Notes: generated from the letters alone by a model not told the origin. Shown: positions 26,117 through 35,253, numbered from the stretch's first letter. The stretch: 64,000 nucleotides of DNA from Paraburkholderia rhynchosiae (GCF_002879865.1 NZ_PNXY01000010.1:179935-243934); one strand, 5' to 3'. Numbers and translations are program-made.

Positions 26117-27004
26117 TCAGCCGAAGTTGGCCGCGCTAGCAGCGGTCTGCCGCAGATTCGACGTGCGGCGGTTTTGCAGCATCACGAGCCGCTCCATGAA
26201 GGCAAGGTCCTTCTCTTCGATCATGAAAGCGGCGTCCACCCAATCCTCGGTGATTTCCATCAGTTCGGCGCGCGACAATTGCAGCACGCGCTGACGCGCC
26301 CGCAGCATCGCGCGGATGCCGTTCATTTTCGGCTTGAGGGTGTCGATAAAGGTGCGCGTCGCCATGTAGGCGTCGCCCGGTTCGAACAGCTGATCGACGA
26401 GACCTTTGTTGTGGTGCCATTCCGCCGTATGCGGCTCGCCCACGCCGATCAGCTCCTCAGCGAGCCGCATCCCGGCTTTGCGCGCGACGAGCGAATAGCC
26501 GCCCATGCCGGGGAACAGATTGAACGCGATTTCGGGAAAGCCCATGCGCGCGTCCGATTGCGCGAGCAGGAAGTGATGCGCGAGCGCAGCCTCGAAGCCG
26601 CCGCCGAGCGCCGTGCCCTCAACCATCGCAATCGAAATCGCACCAGTATCGAAACCGCGCGCCGCCGCATGAACGCAGTCGACGCAGGCACGCGCATACG
26701 CCATCAGCGCTTGACGCTTGCCCGAGCGGATCGCCTCGGCGAAGAAATCGAGGTCGCCGCCGACGTTGTAGATGTTCGGAATCAGCGAACCGGTCACCCA
26801 GAAGTCAATCGGCAGACCCGAGTCGCGCGCGGCTTGCGCGAGTTCCAGAATGTCGTGCACCAGTTCCAGATTGAAACAGGGACGCGGTTGCGCACGCAGC
26901 ATCATCCACATGACATTCCGGCCTTCTTCATAGTAAGCGCAGATTTGCGACAGATTGCCGGCTTCGAGGAACGGGCGGCAGGCGTGGTGGTTGTGCAGAT
27001 TCAT
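26117..27004 (-). CDS. rpfF: RpfF: DSF-family signal synthase (BDSF synthase)
   Basis: A 295-residue crotonase-fold enzyme. The catalytic glutamates Glu138 (GGGFEAALAHH) and Glu158 (FPEIAFNLFPGMGGY) match those required in RpfF, where dehydration plus thioesterase action on 3-hydroxyacyl-ACP yields a cis-2-unsaturated fatty acid. The whole sequence has the RpfF pattern (CRPFLEAGNLSQ, YYEEGRNVMWMMLR, FWVTGSLIP). The ATG at 27004 aligns with this N-terminus and follows AGGA at 9 nt; the longer frame at 27031 is not supported. It is convergent with rpfR. The product is inferred to be BDSF (C12) from the Burkholderia pairing. Confidence 0.93.
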   Translation of the reverse strand: MNLHNHHACRPFLEAGNLSQICAYYEEGRNVMWMMLRAQPRPCFNLELVHDILELAQAARDSGLPIDFWVTGSLIPNIYNVGGDLDFFAEAIRSGKRQALMAYARACVDCVHAAARGFDTGAISIAMVEGTALGGGFEAALAHHFLLAQSDARMGFPEIAFNLFPGMGGYSLVARKAGMRLAEELIGVGEPHTAEWHHNKGLVDQLFEPGDAYMATRTFIDTLKPKMNGIRAMLRARQRVLQLSRAELMEITEDWVDAAFMIEEKDLAFMERLVMLQNRRTSNLRQTAASAANFG

Positions 27005-27413
27005 TTTGATCGGTCCTTTAAGGTTAAACACTGATATTGCAATGCGAGCCTAAAGCAGACCGGAATCGGATGGGAGCGTGGTAACCAACAGATCAATGCA
27101 AGGAGGTCTCAAAGCCTTGCTGGACGGGCGTCACGGCAGCAGCCCAGGACGGCGTGGCGCACCCCGCGAGCGCAAACGCTTGCGCGGCGAAGATGCGCGA
27201 CATAGCGCGAAATTGCGCGCAAACGGGGCAATTAATTAGTGAGTGGACAAAGGCGCGATTTGCCCTCGAATTGGAAAAAAAAGGAAATAAGGTCCGATTA
27301 GGCGGCGCAGTCGAAAATGCCGCTTGCGAATATTTTTTTATTCGTGGGCTAACAGACGGAATATGCAATGCGCAGCTATTCCACGCCGCGCATCGTTTTC
27401 GTTTCCAGCGGCG
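27005..27413. other. Intergenic region between rpfF and the Ldh-type gene
   Basis: About 410 bp without a supportable gene. Both flanking genes are on the minus strand, so the right part is the 3' end of the dehydrogenase transcript and the left part the rpfF promoter region. It includes an AT-rich, A-run-containing stretch at about 27230-27300. I saw no convincing promoter or terminator motif. Confidence 0.6.
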
Positions 27414-28517
27414 CTACTTGAGGAACCCCGACCAGTGCGCGATGTCGTCGGCGCTCATGCCGACGGCGAGCGCGGCCGAGCAGATTTGCGTCCACGTGGC
27501 GGCATCGATGGGAATGCCTTCAGCTTCGCGCTGGGCGCGCATCACACGTTCCGGTTCGCCGGGCTCATAGATACGCTCGGCGCCCGCCGCGAGCGGCGAG
27601 GCCTTGACCCACTCGATGAACGCATCGGCTTCGGCTTGCGCGGCGGGAGCGTCGAACGCAGCCGGGTCGATGATCACCGACAGCATGCAATTGATGATCG
27701 CGTTCGTCGTGCCGAGCGTGTCGGCGTGCGTGGTAAAGCCGCCCGCCAGCGCGCCGCTGAAAATCTCGCACATGGCCGCGAGCCCAAAACCCTTGTGGCC
27801 GCCGAAGGGCGTGAGCGATCCGAACGGCGCTTCGTGCATGACGGTGGGATCGACCGTCGGCACGCCTTGATCATCGATCAACGCGCCGGGCGGCACCTGC
27901 TTGCCCTGGTTGTACGCGACGCGCGTCTTGCCATACGCCACGGTGCTGGTCGCGAAGTCGAGCACGAGCGGCGGCTTGCCGGGCCGCGGATAAGCCGCAC
28001 AGAACGGATTGGTGCCGATGCGGCGGTCGGCGCCGCCGAACGGCGCGACGAGCGGGTCGCCGGCCACGTTGACGAAGTGGAACGACACGAGGCCGGCGCG
28101 CGCGCATTGCTCGGCCCAATGGCCAATGCGGCCGATGTGGTGCGCATCGCGCAGGCCCACCGCGCAAATACCGATGCGCTGAGCGCGCGCGATGCCCTGC
28201 TCCATCGCTTCGAACGCGACCACCTGGCCGAAGCCTTTGCAGCCTTCGACGGTCAGCACGGCGCCCGCGTCTTTCACCACCTCGGCATGCAGGTTCAGTT
28301 GTAGTTGTCCGTCGGCGAGCGACGCCACATAGCGCGGAATCATGCCCACGCCGTGCGAATCGTGCCCGGTCAGGTTCGCCGCCACCAGATGATCCGCGAC
28401 CAGTTCCGCTTCGCGCGGCGCGCTGCCCGCCTGCTGCCAGATCGCCCTGACGCAGGCGTGCAGTTGATCGGCCGGAATGCGGGGGCTGGTGGATTGTGCG
28501 CGGTCGTTATCGGTCAT
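27414..28517 (-). CDS. Ldh-family NAD(P)-dependent 2-hydroxyacid dehydrogenase (YbiC/HcxB-like)
   Basis: A 367-residue malate/L-lactate/ureidoglycolate dehydrogenase-family protein (type 2, unrelated to classical LDH). The conserved DSHGVGMIPRY with the catalytic His, the GLRDAHHIGRIGHWAE segment and the APFGGADRRIGTNPF cofactor region are intact. E. coli YbiC/HcxB is a close type, a hydroxycarboxylate dehydrogenase B. The ATG at 28517 was chosen by family N-terminus; the longer frame to 28646 encodes no plausible extension. It lies downstream of the M20 peptidase gene on the same strand (158 bp gap). Confidence 0.88.
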   Translation of the reverse strand: MTDNDRAQSTSPRIPADQLHACVRAIWQQAGSAPREAELVADHLVAANLTGHDSHGVGMIPRYVASLADGQLQLNLHAEVVKDAGAVLTVEGCKGFGQVVAFEAMEQGIARAQRIGICAVGLRDAHHIGRIGHWAEQCARAGLVSFHFVNVAGDPLVAPFGGADRRIGTNPFCAAYPRPGKPPLVLDFATSTVAYGKTRVAYNQGKQVPPGALIDDQGVPTVDPTVMHEAPFGSLTPFGGHKGFGLAAMCEIFSGALAGGFTTHADTLGTTNAIINCMLSVIIDPAAFDAPAAQAEADAFIEWVKASPLAAGAERIYEPGEPERVMRAQREAEGIPIDAATWTQICSAALAVGMSADDIAHWSGFLK

Positions 28518-28675
28518 CCAGGTGTCGGCCTTTAGTGCACAGCATTGGGAGGAACGCTCGGCGAGCCGCGCGCGCATTGCATGCGGCTGCACGCAATGGC
28601 ACGCAAGCCCGCGCTTACTTGACGAAGGGTTCAACCCGCCCTTCATGCGAGGCTCGGGCGAGGCTTAAGCAGCGT

Positions 28676-30139
28676 TCAAGGCGCGGCAGCGATCACCTGC
28701 GCAACCGCGGCCGTGAGCTTCTTGCCGTACGGGACGTGCAAAAATTCATTCGGCCCGTGCGCATTCGACTTCGGTCCCAACACGCCGCACACCATGAACT
28801 GCGATTTCGGAAAACCCGCCTTCAACACGTTCATCAGCGGGATCGTGCCACCCTGCCCCATGTAGGCGACGTCGGCACCGTAATGCTGGCGCGATGCGTC
28901 GTTCAACGCAGTGGCGAGCCACGGCGCCAGTTCTGGCGCGCTCCAGCCGCTCGCCGAGCCGGCGTCGGGTTTGAACGTCACCTTCGCGTTGTACGGTGGA
29001 TCGAATTCGAGCAGCGCCTTCAGGTCCGCGACAGCCTTTTCCGCTTCGATCAGCGGCGGCAGGCGCAGCGACAGCTTGAACGCCGTGCGCGGACGCAGCA
29101 CGTTGCCGGCATCGGCGAGCGCGGGCAAGCCGGCCGCACCCGTCACTGACAGCGACGGACGCCACGTCGAATTGAGTAAGGCCTCTTTCGGATCGGTCGT
29201 GGTGGGCAGCACCTGACGGCCGTCCTGACCGCAAGCCCACGGCAGCGTCTTCCAGACATCGTCGCCGAGAATCTGCGCGGTCGCTTCAGCTTCGCGCAGA
29301 CGGTCGGCTGGAATCGGGCAATGAAAGCCCTTGGGCAGCAACGTGCCGTTGGCAGCATCCTCCAGCCGGTCGAACAGTTGCCGCATGATGCGGAAGCTCG
29401 ACGGCGCGATGCCGCCGTATCCGCCCGAGTGAATGCCTTCGTCGAGCACCTGCACTTCGAGGTCGCCCGCGACGAGTCCGCGCAGCGACGTGGTGAGCCA
29501 CAACTGATCGTAATTGCCCGCGCCCGAGTCGAGGCACACGACGAGACCGACGTTGCCAAGCCGCTCGCGCAATGCGTCGACGTACGGCAGCAGATCGTAG
29601 CTGCCCGACTCCTCGCAAGTTTCGATCAGACCGACGCAGCGCGGCCGCTCGATGCCTTGCGCGTCAAGCGCAGCGAGCGCGGTGATGCTCGCGTAGATCG
29701 CGTAGCCGTCGTCGGCGCCGCCGCGGCCATAGAGCTTGTCGTTCTCGAGCTTGGGCGTCCACGGGCCGAGGTCGCTGCGCCAGCCATCGAATTCCGGCTG
29801 CTTGTCGAGGTGGCCGTACAGCACGATGGTTTCGTCGCTGCCGGAACGCGTTGCCGGCGTCTCGAAGAAAATCACCGGCGTGCGGCCCGGCAAGCGGACC
29901 ACTTCGAGTTTCAGGCCGCGCACGGGCTGTTGCTCGGCCCACTGCGCGGCATCGGTAATCACGCGTTCCAGATAACCGTGCTTGACCCACTCGGGATCGA
30001 ACGCCGGACTCTTGGCCGGCACCGCTATGTAGTCCGTCAGCGCGGGCACGATCTCGTCGTTCCATTTACGGTCGACGAATTCGCGGAGCGTGTCGGGGTT
30101 GAGGCGTTGGGCCTGCTGGGTCGTATCGTCGGAGGTCAT
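28676..30139 (-). CDS. M20-family dipeptidase (CNDP-like metallopeptidase)
   Basis: A 487-residue M20 zinc peptidase. The metal ligands are recognisable in order: His in LYGHLDKQPE, bridging Asp in GRGGADDGYA, the catalytic Glu pair in ETCEESGS, Asp in CLDSGAGN and His in NAHGPNEF. The dimerisation insert lies between about 230 and 400. Relatives (carnosinase, cytosolic nonspecific dipeptidase) hydrolyse short peptides or N-acyl amino acids. It is cytoplasmic with no signal peptide, and stands as a likely single-gene or two-gene unit with the Ldh-type gene downstream. Confidence 0.9.
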   Translation of the reverse strand: MTSDDTTQQAQRLNPDTLREFVDRKWNDEIVPALTDYIAVPAKSPAFDPEWVKHGYLERVITDAAQWAEQQPVRGLKLEVVRLPGRTPVIFFETPATRSGSDETIVLYGHLDKQPEFDGWRSDLGPWTPKLENDKLYGRGGADDGYAIYASITALAALDAQGIERPRCVGLIETCEESGSYDLLPYVDALRERLGNVGLVVCLDSGAGNYDQLWLTTSLRGLVAGDLEVQVLDEGIHSGGYGGIAPSSFRIMRQLFDRLEDAANGTLLPKGFHCPIPADRLREAEATAQILGDDVWKTLPWACGQDGRQVLPTTTDPKEALLNSTWRPSLSVTGAAGLPALADAGNVLRPRTAFKLSLRLPPLIEAEKAVADLKALLEFDPPYNAKVTFKPDAGSASGWSAPELAPWLATALNDASRQHYGADVAYMGQGGTIPLMNVLKAGFPKSQFMVCGVLGPKSNAHGPNEFLHVPYGKKLTAAVAQVIAAAP

Positions 30140-30337
30140 GATGGCGGTCCGTAACGGTCTCGTTCACTCGAAATGAACATGATAGTCCCGATGCGGGAGG
30201 TGCTGAAGTCCTCGCGGCTATCGGCCTGATGCGAAGGCGGTTGAACCGCGGCGAGCATGGCGCGCGTGGATAAGACCTATTCGTTCACGCTGCACGGGAC
30301 AAACAATCGCGCGACAATCGACACGTGAGCTGCGCGT

Positions 30338-30382
30338 GGTTGCGTGCGCAGGTTAAACGTGCCGGTTGCGTGCGCTGGTTAA
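30338..30382. repeat. Direct repeat upstream of the superinfection-immunity gene
   Basis: GGTTGCGTGCGCAGGTTAA at 30338-30356 recurs at 30364-30382 with a single change (A to T), giving a period of 26 bp. It lies about 45-90 bp upstream of the ATG at 30428, where a regulator could bind two spaced sites. Confidence 0.8.
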
Positions 30383-30427
30383 CTACGTTGACTGCCGCGC
30401 AGGTAGTCGTGTATCGGGAGGCGGCAA

Positions 30428-30739
30428 ATGAATGGCAGCGTTGTCGTTCAGATCATCGCCGTGGTGATTGCGCTGGCGCTGTATTTCCTGCCGGCGATTC
30501 TGGCCGATCGACGCAAGCGCGTCGACGTGCTGACGCTCGCGCTCTTTAACGCGTGCCTTGGCTGGACGGTGCTTGGCTGGCTGCTCGCACTCTACTGGTC
30601 GTTGCAGCCGAACCCGCCAAAAAACATCGCGGGCGACGTGGCGGAAAAACGGAAGCTGGTGCGGATGCGCGCGTTTTCGTCCGCGCTGCTGGTACGCGTG
30701 CAACAGCGCACCACAGCGCGGGACCGCTCGCAGAAATAG
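30428..30739 (+). CDS. Superinfection immunity (Imm-like) membrane protein
   Basis: A 103-residue protein with two transmembrane helices (about 5-27 and 36-59) and a basic C-terminal tail. The pattern ALYFLPAILADRRKR...ALFNACLGWTVLGWLLALYWSL is that of the phage T4 Imm-like superinfection immunity family, common on bacterial chromosomes and prophages. Phage Imm blocks DNA injection; whether chromosomal copies do so is unknown. No other phage gene is nearby. GGGAGGC lies about 9 nt upstream of the ATG. Confidence 0.8.
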   Translation: MNGSVVVQIIAVVIALALYFLPAILADRRKRVDVLTLALFNACLGWTVLGWLLALYWSLQPNPPKNIAGDVAEKRKLVRMRAFSSALLVRVQQRTTARDRSQK

Positions 30740-30758
30740 TGAGTGAGGACGGTCGCGG

Positions 30759-31028
30759 CTATGCCGCGCGGCCCACCCGATTCCACAGCACGGAGCCCGC
30801 AGGAATGGAGCGCGGCTCGGCGCGTACGCTGGAAGGCGCGAACATTTCGCGGCGCAGTTCGCCGTGTTCGTCGAACCACTCGCAGATCAGCCACTCGCCA
30901 GGATTGAGCGCAACCGGCCCCGCATACGTCACGGTCATGCGCGGGCCTCCTTCCTTTAACGTGACGACGTCCCCGGTAGTGAAACGGGCAGGAGGCAGTG
31001 TGAGTGCGTCAATGGTAGCGGTCAGCAT
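30759..31028 (-). CDS. YodC-family protein (DUF2158)
   Basis: An 89-residue small protein with a YodC/DUF2158 core (FTTGDVVTLKEGGPRMTVTYAG...WLICEWFDEHGELRREMFAPSSV), an SH3-like beta domain of unknown function. The ATG at 31028 is preceded by GAGGA at 6 nt and preferred to the TTG at 31034. It converges on the superinfection-immunity gene (19 bp between stops). Confidence 0.8.
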   Translation of the reverse strand: MLTATIDALTLPPARFTTGDVVTLKEGGPRMTVTYAGPVALNPGEWLICEWFDEHGELRREMFAPSSVRAEPRSIPAGSVLWNRVGRAA

Positions 31029-31034
31029 ATTCAA

Positions 31035-31491
31035 TCCTCTTCGGAACCGTTAGCAGTATTCAAGTCATGCGCCGTCTATCGACTAAGACCGACTGAGTGA
31101 ACCCTCTAAAACGCGTTCAGATTAACAATTGAAATTAAAGACGGCAAGCGCTTTTTATTGATACCGTTTTCACAACCGGAATAAAGACTTTTTGACGCAG
31201 CGCAATTGCGGGTAAAACCGGAGGCCGCCTGGCAAGCCGTGGAGACCGCCACCGTGCGCCAGCGCACAGACCGCAAGAGTTACTGCATCAGGAATGTCGA
31301 GCGAGTAGAAAATGCGCACCTTTTTCTTCATATCTAACCGATGTTTTTGAATCGGATAAGGGTTGTTACTATTCGCCGCACCGTCCCGATTACCTGTGAA
31401 TGACTCAATCATCGGTAAATGCACCCTGGATTAAAAATGCGCTCCCTCTAAATTGCATAATCAGTTTCACGCGGCGCAGCCATGAAAACGA
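31035..31491. other. Intergenic region, AT-rich
   Basis: About 460 bp between the YodC-type gene and the 3' end of the MFS gene. It is more AT-rich than its surroundings. A frame of 84 codons at 31170-31424 on the minus strand has no ribosome-binding site, family resemblance or native codon bias. I see nothing else supportable. Confidence 0.6.
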
Positions 31492-33111
31492 TTACCCGCG
31501 GGGCATTCTCAAACGGTCTGCCCCGCGCCCCGCAATGCAAGCTGCTGATGCTGCACAAGCAGCACGCTTAAACCAATGCAAGCGAACATCAGCACCGCGT
31601 TGATCGCGAGGCTCAACTGGAACGCGTGCGCCTACGCGGCCGGCGTCGGGTGCCCGCCGATCGCTCCGAAAAAACGCGCCGCTAATCGCCGCGGTGCCGA
31701 AAGCCGAGCCGATCTGCAAGGTCGACGAAACCACGCCCGAAGCAAGTCCCGCCTTCTCGGGAGCGACCTCCAGCAGCACGATGCGCATGATCGACGGCAA
31801 CAGCAAGCCGTGACCGACGCCCGCGCACACCAGCCCCGCGTAGAACAGCAGCTCAAGCGCGGCGGCCTGGCTCGCCGACCAGCCCGTCACCGTGAAGCCG
31901 AGGGTCATCATTGAAAAGCCGAGCGTGAGCACATGGCCGCCGATGCGCTTGACCACCGCGGGCGAAGTCAGCGGCCCGATCACGAAGCCGATGGCGAACG
32001 GCATGATCGCGACGCCCGACGCGAGCAGCCTCCAGTGCAAGCCCGTTTGCAGAAAGATGCCGTAGGTCAGGAAAAACCCGCTGTTGCAATAAAACAGGAA
32101 GGCGAGCACGAGACCGAGCGCGAACGCCCGATTGCGAAACAGTTGCAGGTCGACCAGCGGATGACCGCCGCCGCGCTCCACGCGCCGCTCGGTGACGACA
32201 AACAGCGCCAATGACGGCACGGCGAGCGCGAACATCACGAAGGTCCATGCGGGCCAGCCGGCTTCGCGGCCATGCGTTATCGGGTAGATCGCGAGCAGCA
32301 GCACGGCCGAGAGCAAGGCCATGCCTTTCATGTCGAGGCCGGTGCGCGTGGCCGGCTGGTTCTCGGGCACGAACTTCCATGTGCCGAGAAACGCGGCAAT
32401 GCCGATCGGAATATTGATCAAAAAGATGATCCGCCAGTCGAGCCCGAACAGGTGATAGGTGATCAGCGCGCCGCCGCCAAGCTGACCGACAATCGACGAC
32501 AGACCGAACACGAAACCATAAAAGCTCATCAGGCGGGTCTGCTGATGCATCGGAACGACTGCGCGGATCGTGGCGAGCACTTGCGGCGCCATAACCGCCG
32601 CTGCCATGCCCTGCACGATGCGCGAAATCACCAGCATGTGGCCGCTCGTGGCAAAGCCGCACAGCGCCGAAGCGACGACGAACGCGGCCATGCCCGTCAT
32701 GAACATGCGGCGCCGGCCGAACAGATCGCCGAGCCGCCCGCCGGTGATCAGCAGCACTGCATACACAGGCGCGTAGGCGGACACCACGAGTGGCAACTGC
32801 GCATCGGTCGCATTCAGGCCCATGCGGATGGACGGCAACGCCAGGTTGACGATGAAGTAATCGAGCGGCGCGAGGAAAGCGCCGACGAACAGCACGGCAA
32901 GCGCTAGTCCTTGGCGTTCCAAAGGCGGCGCGGTTTTTTCGCGGCTCGATCTGCTCTCATTCATATTGGCGCCGGTGGCCGCAACCTTCGCCGCGGCGCT
33001 CGCCGCCACCGCGCCTGGGCAGACGACCGTGCCCTCGCAGATTGCCGCGCCGGAAGCGCCGACTGCGCCGGCGAATACCCCAGACGCGGACTTGATCGGT
33101 TCTGATTTCAT
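31492..33111 (-). pseudogene. MFS drug-efflux transporter with disrupted C-terminus
   Basis: The frame encodes a 14-helix DHA2-like MFS transporter (LAVLFVGAFLAPLDYFIVNLALPSI, GRLGDLFGRRRMFM) up to SGAFF near 31667. There the frame shifts at a T6 run (forward A6 at 31668-31673). The expected continuation (GAIGGHPTPAA, then AHAFQLSLAINAVLMFACIGLS) lies in the next frame, which also contains an in-frame TAG before AHAF. The open frame instead ends in about 58 unrelated Arg-rich residues, so the last transmembrane helix is lost. The start may be 33111 or the internal ATG at 32964. It lies just downstream of its TetR regulator. Activity is doubtful unless the lesions are sequencing errors. Confidence 0.8.
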
Positions 33112-33131
33112 GACTGATCGTTCAATAAATC
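33111..33131. promoter_or_regulatory. TetR operator candidate at the MFS start codon
   Basis: This 21-bp segment (TGACTGATCGTTCAA then TAAATC) matches the segment at 33794-33814 at 18 of 21 positions. It abuts the ATG of the MFS gene, in the 30-bp gap after tetR. A shared site before the exporter and before the regulator gene fits a TetR-family operator. Confidence 0.6.
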
Positions 33132-33141
33132 GACAAAAAAT

Positions 33142-33780
33142 TTAGACGAGTGCGCGCATGGCGACGTCCACGATTCCGGCGAGCGCATCCTGCTTGTGGG
33201 CGACCCGCCCCAACACGCGCAGACCTTGCATCACACACAGCAGGAAATCGCCGACGGCTTTTTCGTCGAGCGTGGAGTTGAATGCGCCGCTTGCCTGGCC
33301 GCGAATCACCGACGCCGCCAGCAACGTCGCCATGCGCCGCTGGATAGCGGCGATGCGGCTGCGCAATTCCTCGTCGCCGGGTTGCATCTCCAGTGTGGTG
33401 TTGGTGATGAAACAACTGCGCTCGCCGCTCAGCGCGCACGCGACGCGCGCGTAATGCAGCAGCGCGTTGCGCAGCGCCTCTTCCGGCGGCACGGGCGCGT
33501 TCAGCCGCTCGGCCAGACGCGCGACCGAACCCTCGGCGTAATGATCCAGCGCGGCGAGCATGATGCCGTGCTTGTCGCCGAATACGCCGTACAGGCTGCC
33601 GCGCAGGAGGCCCGTGGCCTTGCAGAGGTCGTCGATCGACGTGGCGTGGTAGCCGTGGTTCCAGAACACCTGGCTCGCGCTGGCGAGCACGCTGTCCGTG
33701 TCGAACTCGCGCGGACGCCCGCGCGGGCAGATTTCGCCTGCTTTCTTCGACGCTGGTTTGGGATGGCCGGTTGACTTCAT
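33142..33780 (-). CDS. TetR/AcrR-family repressor of the adjacent MFS exporter
   Basis: A 212-residue TetR-family regulator. The N-terminal HTH (about residues 25-70) reads LASASQVFWNHGYHATSIDDLCKATGLLRGSLYGVFGDK, with the usual recognition helix; the remaining helical domain binds ligand. The N-terminus carries a Lys/Pro-rich tail. The gene is directly upstream of the MFS exporter in the same direction, with a repeated operator candidate before each gene, so autoregulation plus control of the exporter is likely. The inducer is unknown. Confidence 0.88.
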   Translation of the reverse strand: MKSTGHPKPASKKAGEICPRGRPREFDTDSVLASASQVFWNHGYHATSIDDLCKATGLLRGSLYGVFGDKHGIMLAALDHYAEGSVARLAERLNAPVPPEEALRNALLHYARVACALSGERSCFITNTTLEMQPGDEELRSRIAAIQRRMATLLAASVIRGQASGAFNSTLDEKAVGDFLLCVMQGLRVLGRVAHKQDALAGIVDVAMRALV

Positions 33781-33793
33781 CTCACGGATATTA

Positions 33794-33814
33794 TGACTAA
33801 CCGTTCAACAAATC
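33794..33814. promoter_or_regulatory. TetR operator candidate upstream of tetR
   Basis: TGACTAACCGTTCAA followed by CAAATC, 14 bp upstream of the tetR start, is the second copy of the segment at 33111-33131 (three differences). It suggests negative autoregulation. Confidence 0.6.
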
Positions 33815-33850
33815 AAACCGAAATTCCGTGGATGGCGGTTCAGAGCCTTC

Positions 33851-34699
33851 CTAGCGCGGCGTCTCCCATTTCTCAGCGGCCGTGCTGAAAAGCTGGTTGA
33901 GCTCGTTGCCGCTAGCCGCATCTATTGCGTAATTGAACGTGCCATGGTCGCGTATTTCGTGCGCGGCGCGCAGGAAAGCGCCGAGCGCCGCGCGTGCCAG
34001 CGAGCCCCCGACACTCACGCGGCGCACGCCCATCGCACGCAATTCGTCGAAACTGAGCAAGACGCCCTGCAAGCCCATCAACACGTTGACGGGCCGCTCA
34101 AGCGCGTCGACCACGGCGGCGATCTCCTCGCGCGTCTTGAGGCCCGGTGCGTACAGCACGTCGGCGCCGGCTTCCTGATAGGCCTGCAAGCGGCGGATCG
34201 TATCTTCGATATCCGGGCGGCCGACCAGGTAGTTCTCGGCGCGCGCCGTCAGCGTGAATGGGAACGGTTGCGCGCGAGCCGCTTCGACGGCGGCGCGCAC
34301 GCGCTCGACGGCGGCCCCGAACGCGTAGATGGGCTCGTCGGCGCGGCCGGTCGCGTCTTCGATGGAGCCGCCGACCACGCCCGCTTGCGCCGCTTGCCGG
34401 ATGGTTTCGGCGCAGTCTTCGGGCGCATCGCCGAAGCCGTTTTCCAGATCGGCGCTGACCGGCAAATCGGTCGCGCCGGCAATGTCCGCGAGATGGAGCA
34501 TCATCTGTGCGCGGCCGACGGCGTTATCCGGCAAGCCGCGCGAAAAGGCATAGCCGGCGCTGCTGGTGGCGAGCGCCTTGAAGCCGGCCAGCGCGAGAAG
34601 CCGCGCCGAGCCGATGTCCCACGGGTTAGGAATGACGAAGGCTTCGTGCGCTGCGTGCAGGGCCTGGAATTGCCGTGCTTTTTCGGCTTGGGTTGTCAT
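33851..34699 (-). CDS. Isocitrate lyase / PEP mutase-family protein
   Basis: A 282-residue TIM-barrel protein of the ICL/PEPM superfamily (oxaloacetate decarboxylase or methylisocitrate-lyase-like group). Conserved elements are NPWDIGSARLLALAGF, the Mg-binding SADLENGFGD and GGSIEDATG. The KKCGH lyase motif is not present, so it is not isocitrate lyase proper; it may cleave or isomerise a C-C or P-C bond of a small acid. The ATG at 34699 is used; one at 34711 would add four residues. It is the last gene of the row of minus-strand metabolic genes. Confidence 0.8.
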   Translation of the reverse strand: MTTQAEKARQFQALHAAHEAFVIPNPWDIGSARLLALAGFKALATSSAGYAFSRGLPDNAVGRAQMMLHLADIAGATDLPVSADLENGFGDAPEDCAETIRQAAQAGVVGGSIEDATGRADEPIYAFGAAVERVRAAVEAARAQPFPFTLTARAENYLVGRPDIEDTIRRLQAYQEAGADVLYAPGLKTREEIAAVVDALERPVNVLMGLQGVLLSFDELRAMGVRRVSVGGSLARAALGAFLRAAHEIRDHGTFNYAIDAASGNELNQLFSTAAEKWETPR

Positions 34700-34827
34700 C
34701 GACGGTGCCATTGCGAAAGCGCCGCGCCGGTGAAAGATGCCGGCAGCGCGGCGCGGGTTGCCAGGAAGTTGTGAAGGGCGGAGAACGATGCCGGGCATCA
34801 ATCGCCGCCAACTCGTCTACGCTCAGC

Positions 34828-35253
34828 TCAGGTTTCGAGCTTCGCATCCATCGTGATGGTCGCGTTCAGCACCTTCGACACCGGACAGCCCGCCTTGGCG
34901 TCCGCGGTGGCTTTGTCGAACGCGGCCCGATCGCCGCCAGGAATTTTCACGGCCACGTCCAGATGCACGGCAGTGATCGTGAAGCCGCCGCCGTCTTTGT
35001 CGAGCGTGACCGTGGCCGTGGTGCCGATCCGTTCCGGCGTGATGCCGGCCTTACCCAGTTCCGCCGACAGCGCCATCGAAAAGCACCCCGCGTGGGCAGC
35101 GGCGATCAGCTCTTCCGGATTCGTGCCGATGCCGTCCGCGAAGCGCGTCGCAAACGAATATTGAGTCTCCTTGAGGACGCCGCTATCGGTGGAAATCGAG
35201 CCCTTGCCGTCTTGCAGGCCGCCTTGCCAGACTGCTGATGCCTTGCGCTTCAT
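34828..35253 (-). CDS. OsmC-family peroxiredoxin
   Basis: A 141-residue OsmC protein, reducing organic hydroperoxides through a thiol pair. Cys57 (AAHAGCFSM) and Cys123 (AGCPVSK) are the catalytic cysteines; the N-terminal strand WQGGLQDGKG and TNPEELIAAAHAGC are typical. It has AGGAGAG upstream of the ATG. The 205-bp gap to the CMD gene leaves room for its own promoter. Expected role: peroxide defence, possibly in support of the neighbouring oxidative catabolism. Confidence 0.92.
   Translation of the reverse strand: MKRKASAVWQGGLQDGKGSISTDSGVLKETQYSFATRFADGIGTNPEELIAAAHAGCFSMALSAELGKAGITPERIGTTATVTLDKDGGGFTITAVHLDVAVKIPGGDRAAFDKATADAKAGCPVSKVLNATITMDAKLET

Noticed and set aside
31170..31424. 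An 84-codon minus-strand frame in the AT-rich gap
   Set aside because: No ribosome-binding site, no family resemblance and atypical composition.
31640..31700. Programmed ribosomal frameshifting at the T6 run in the MFS gene
   Set aside because: The shifted frame hits a TAG before the last helix, so a programmed shift would not yield a full transporter; decay or sequencing error is more likely.
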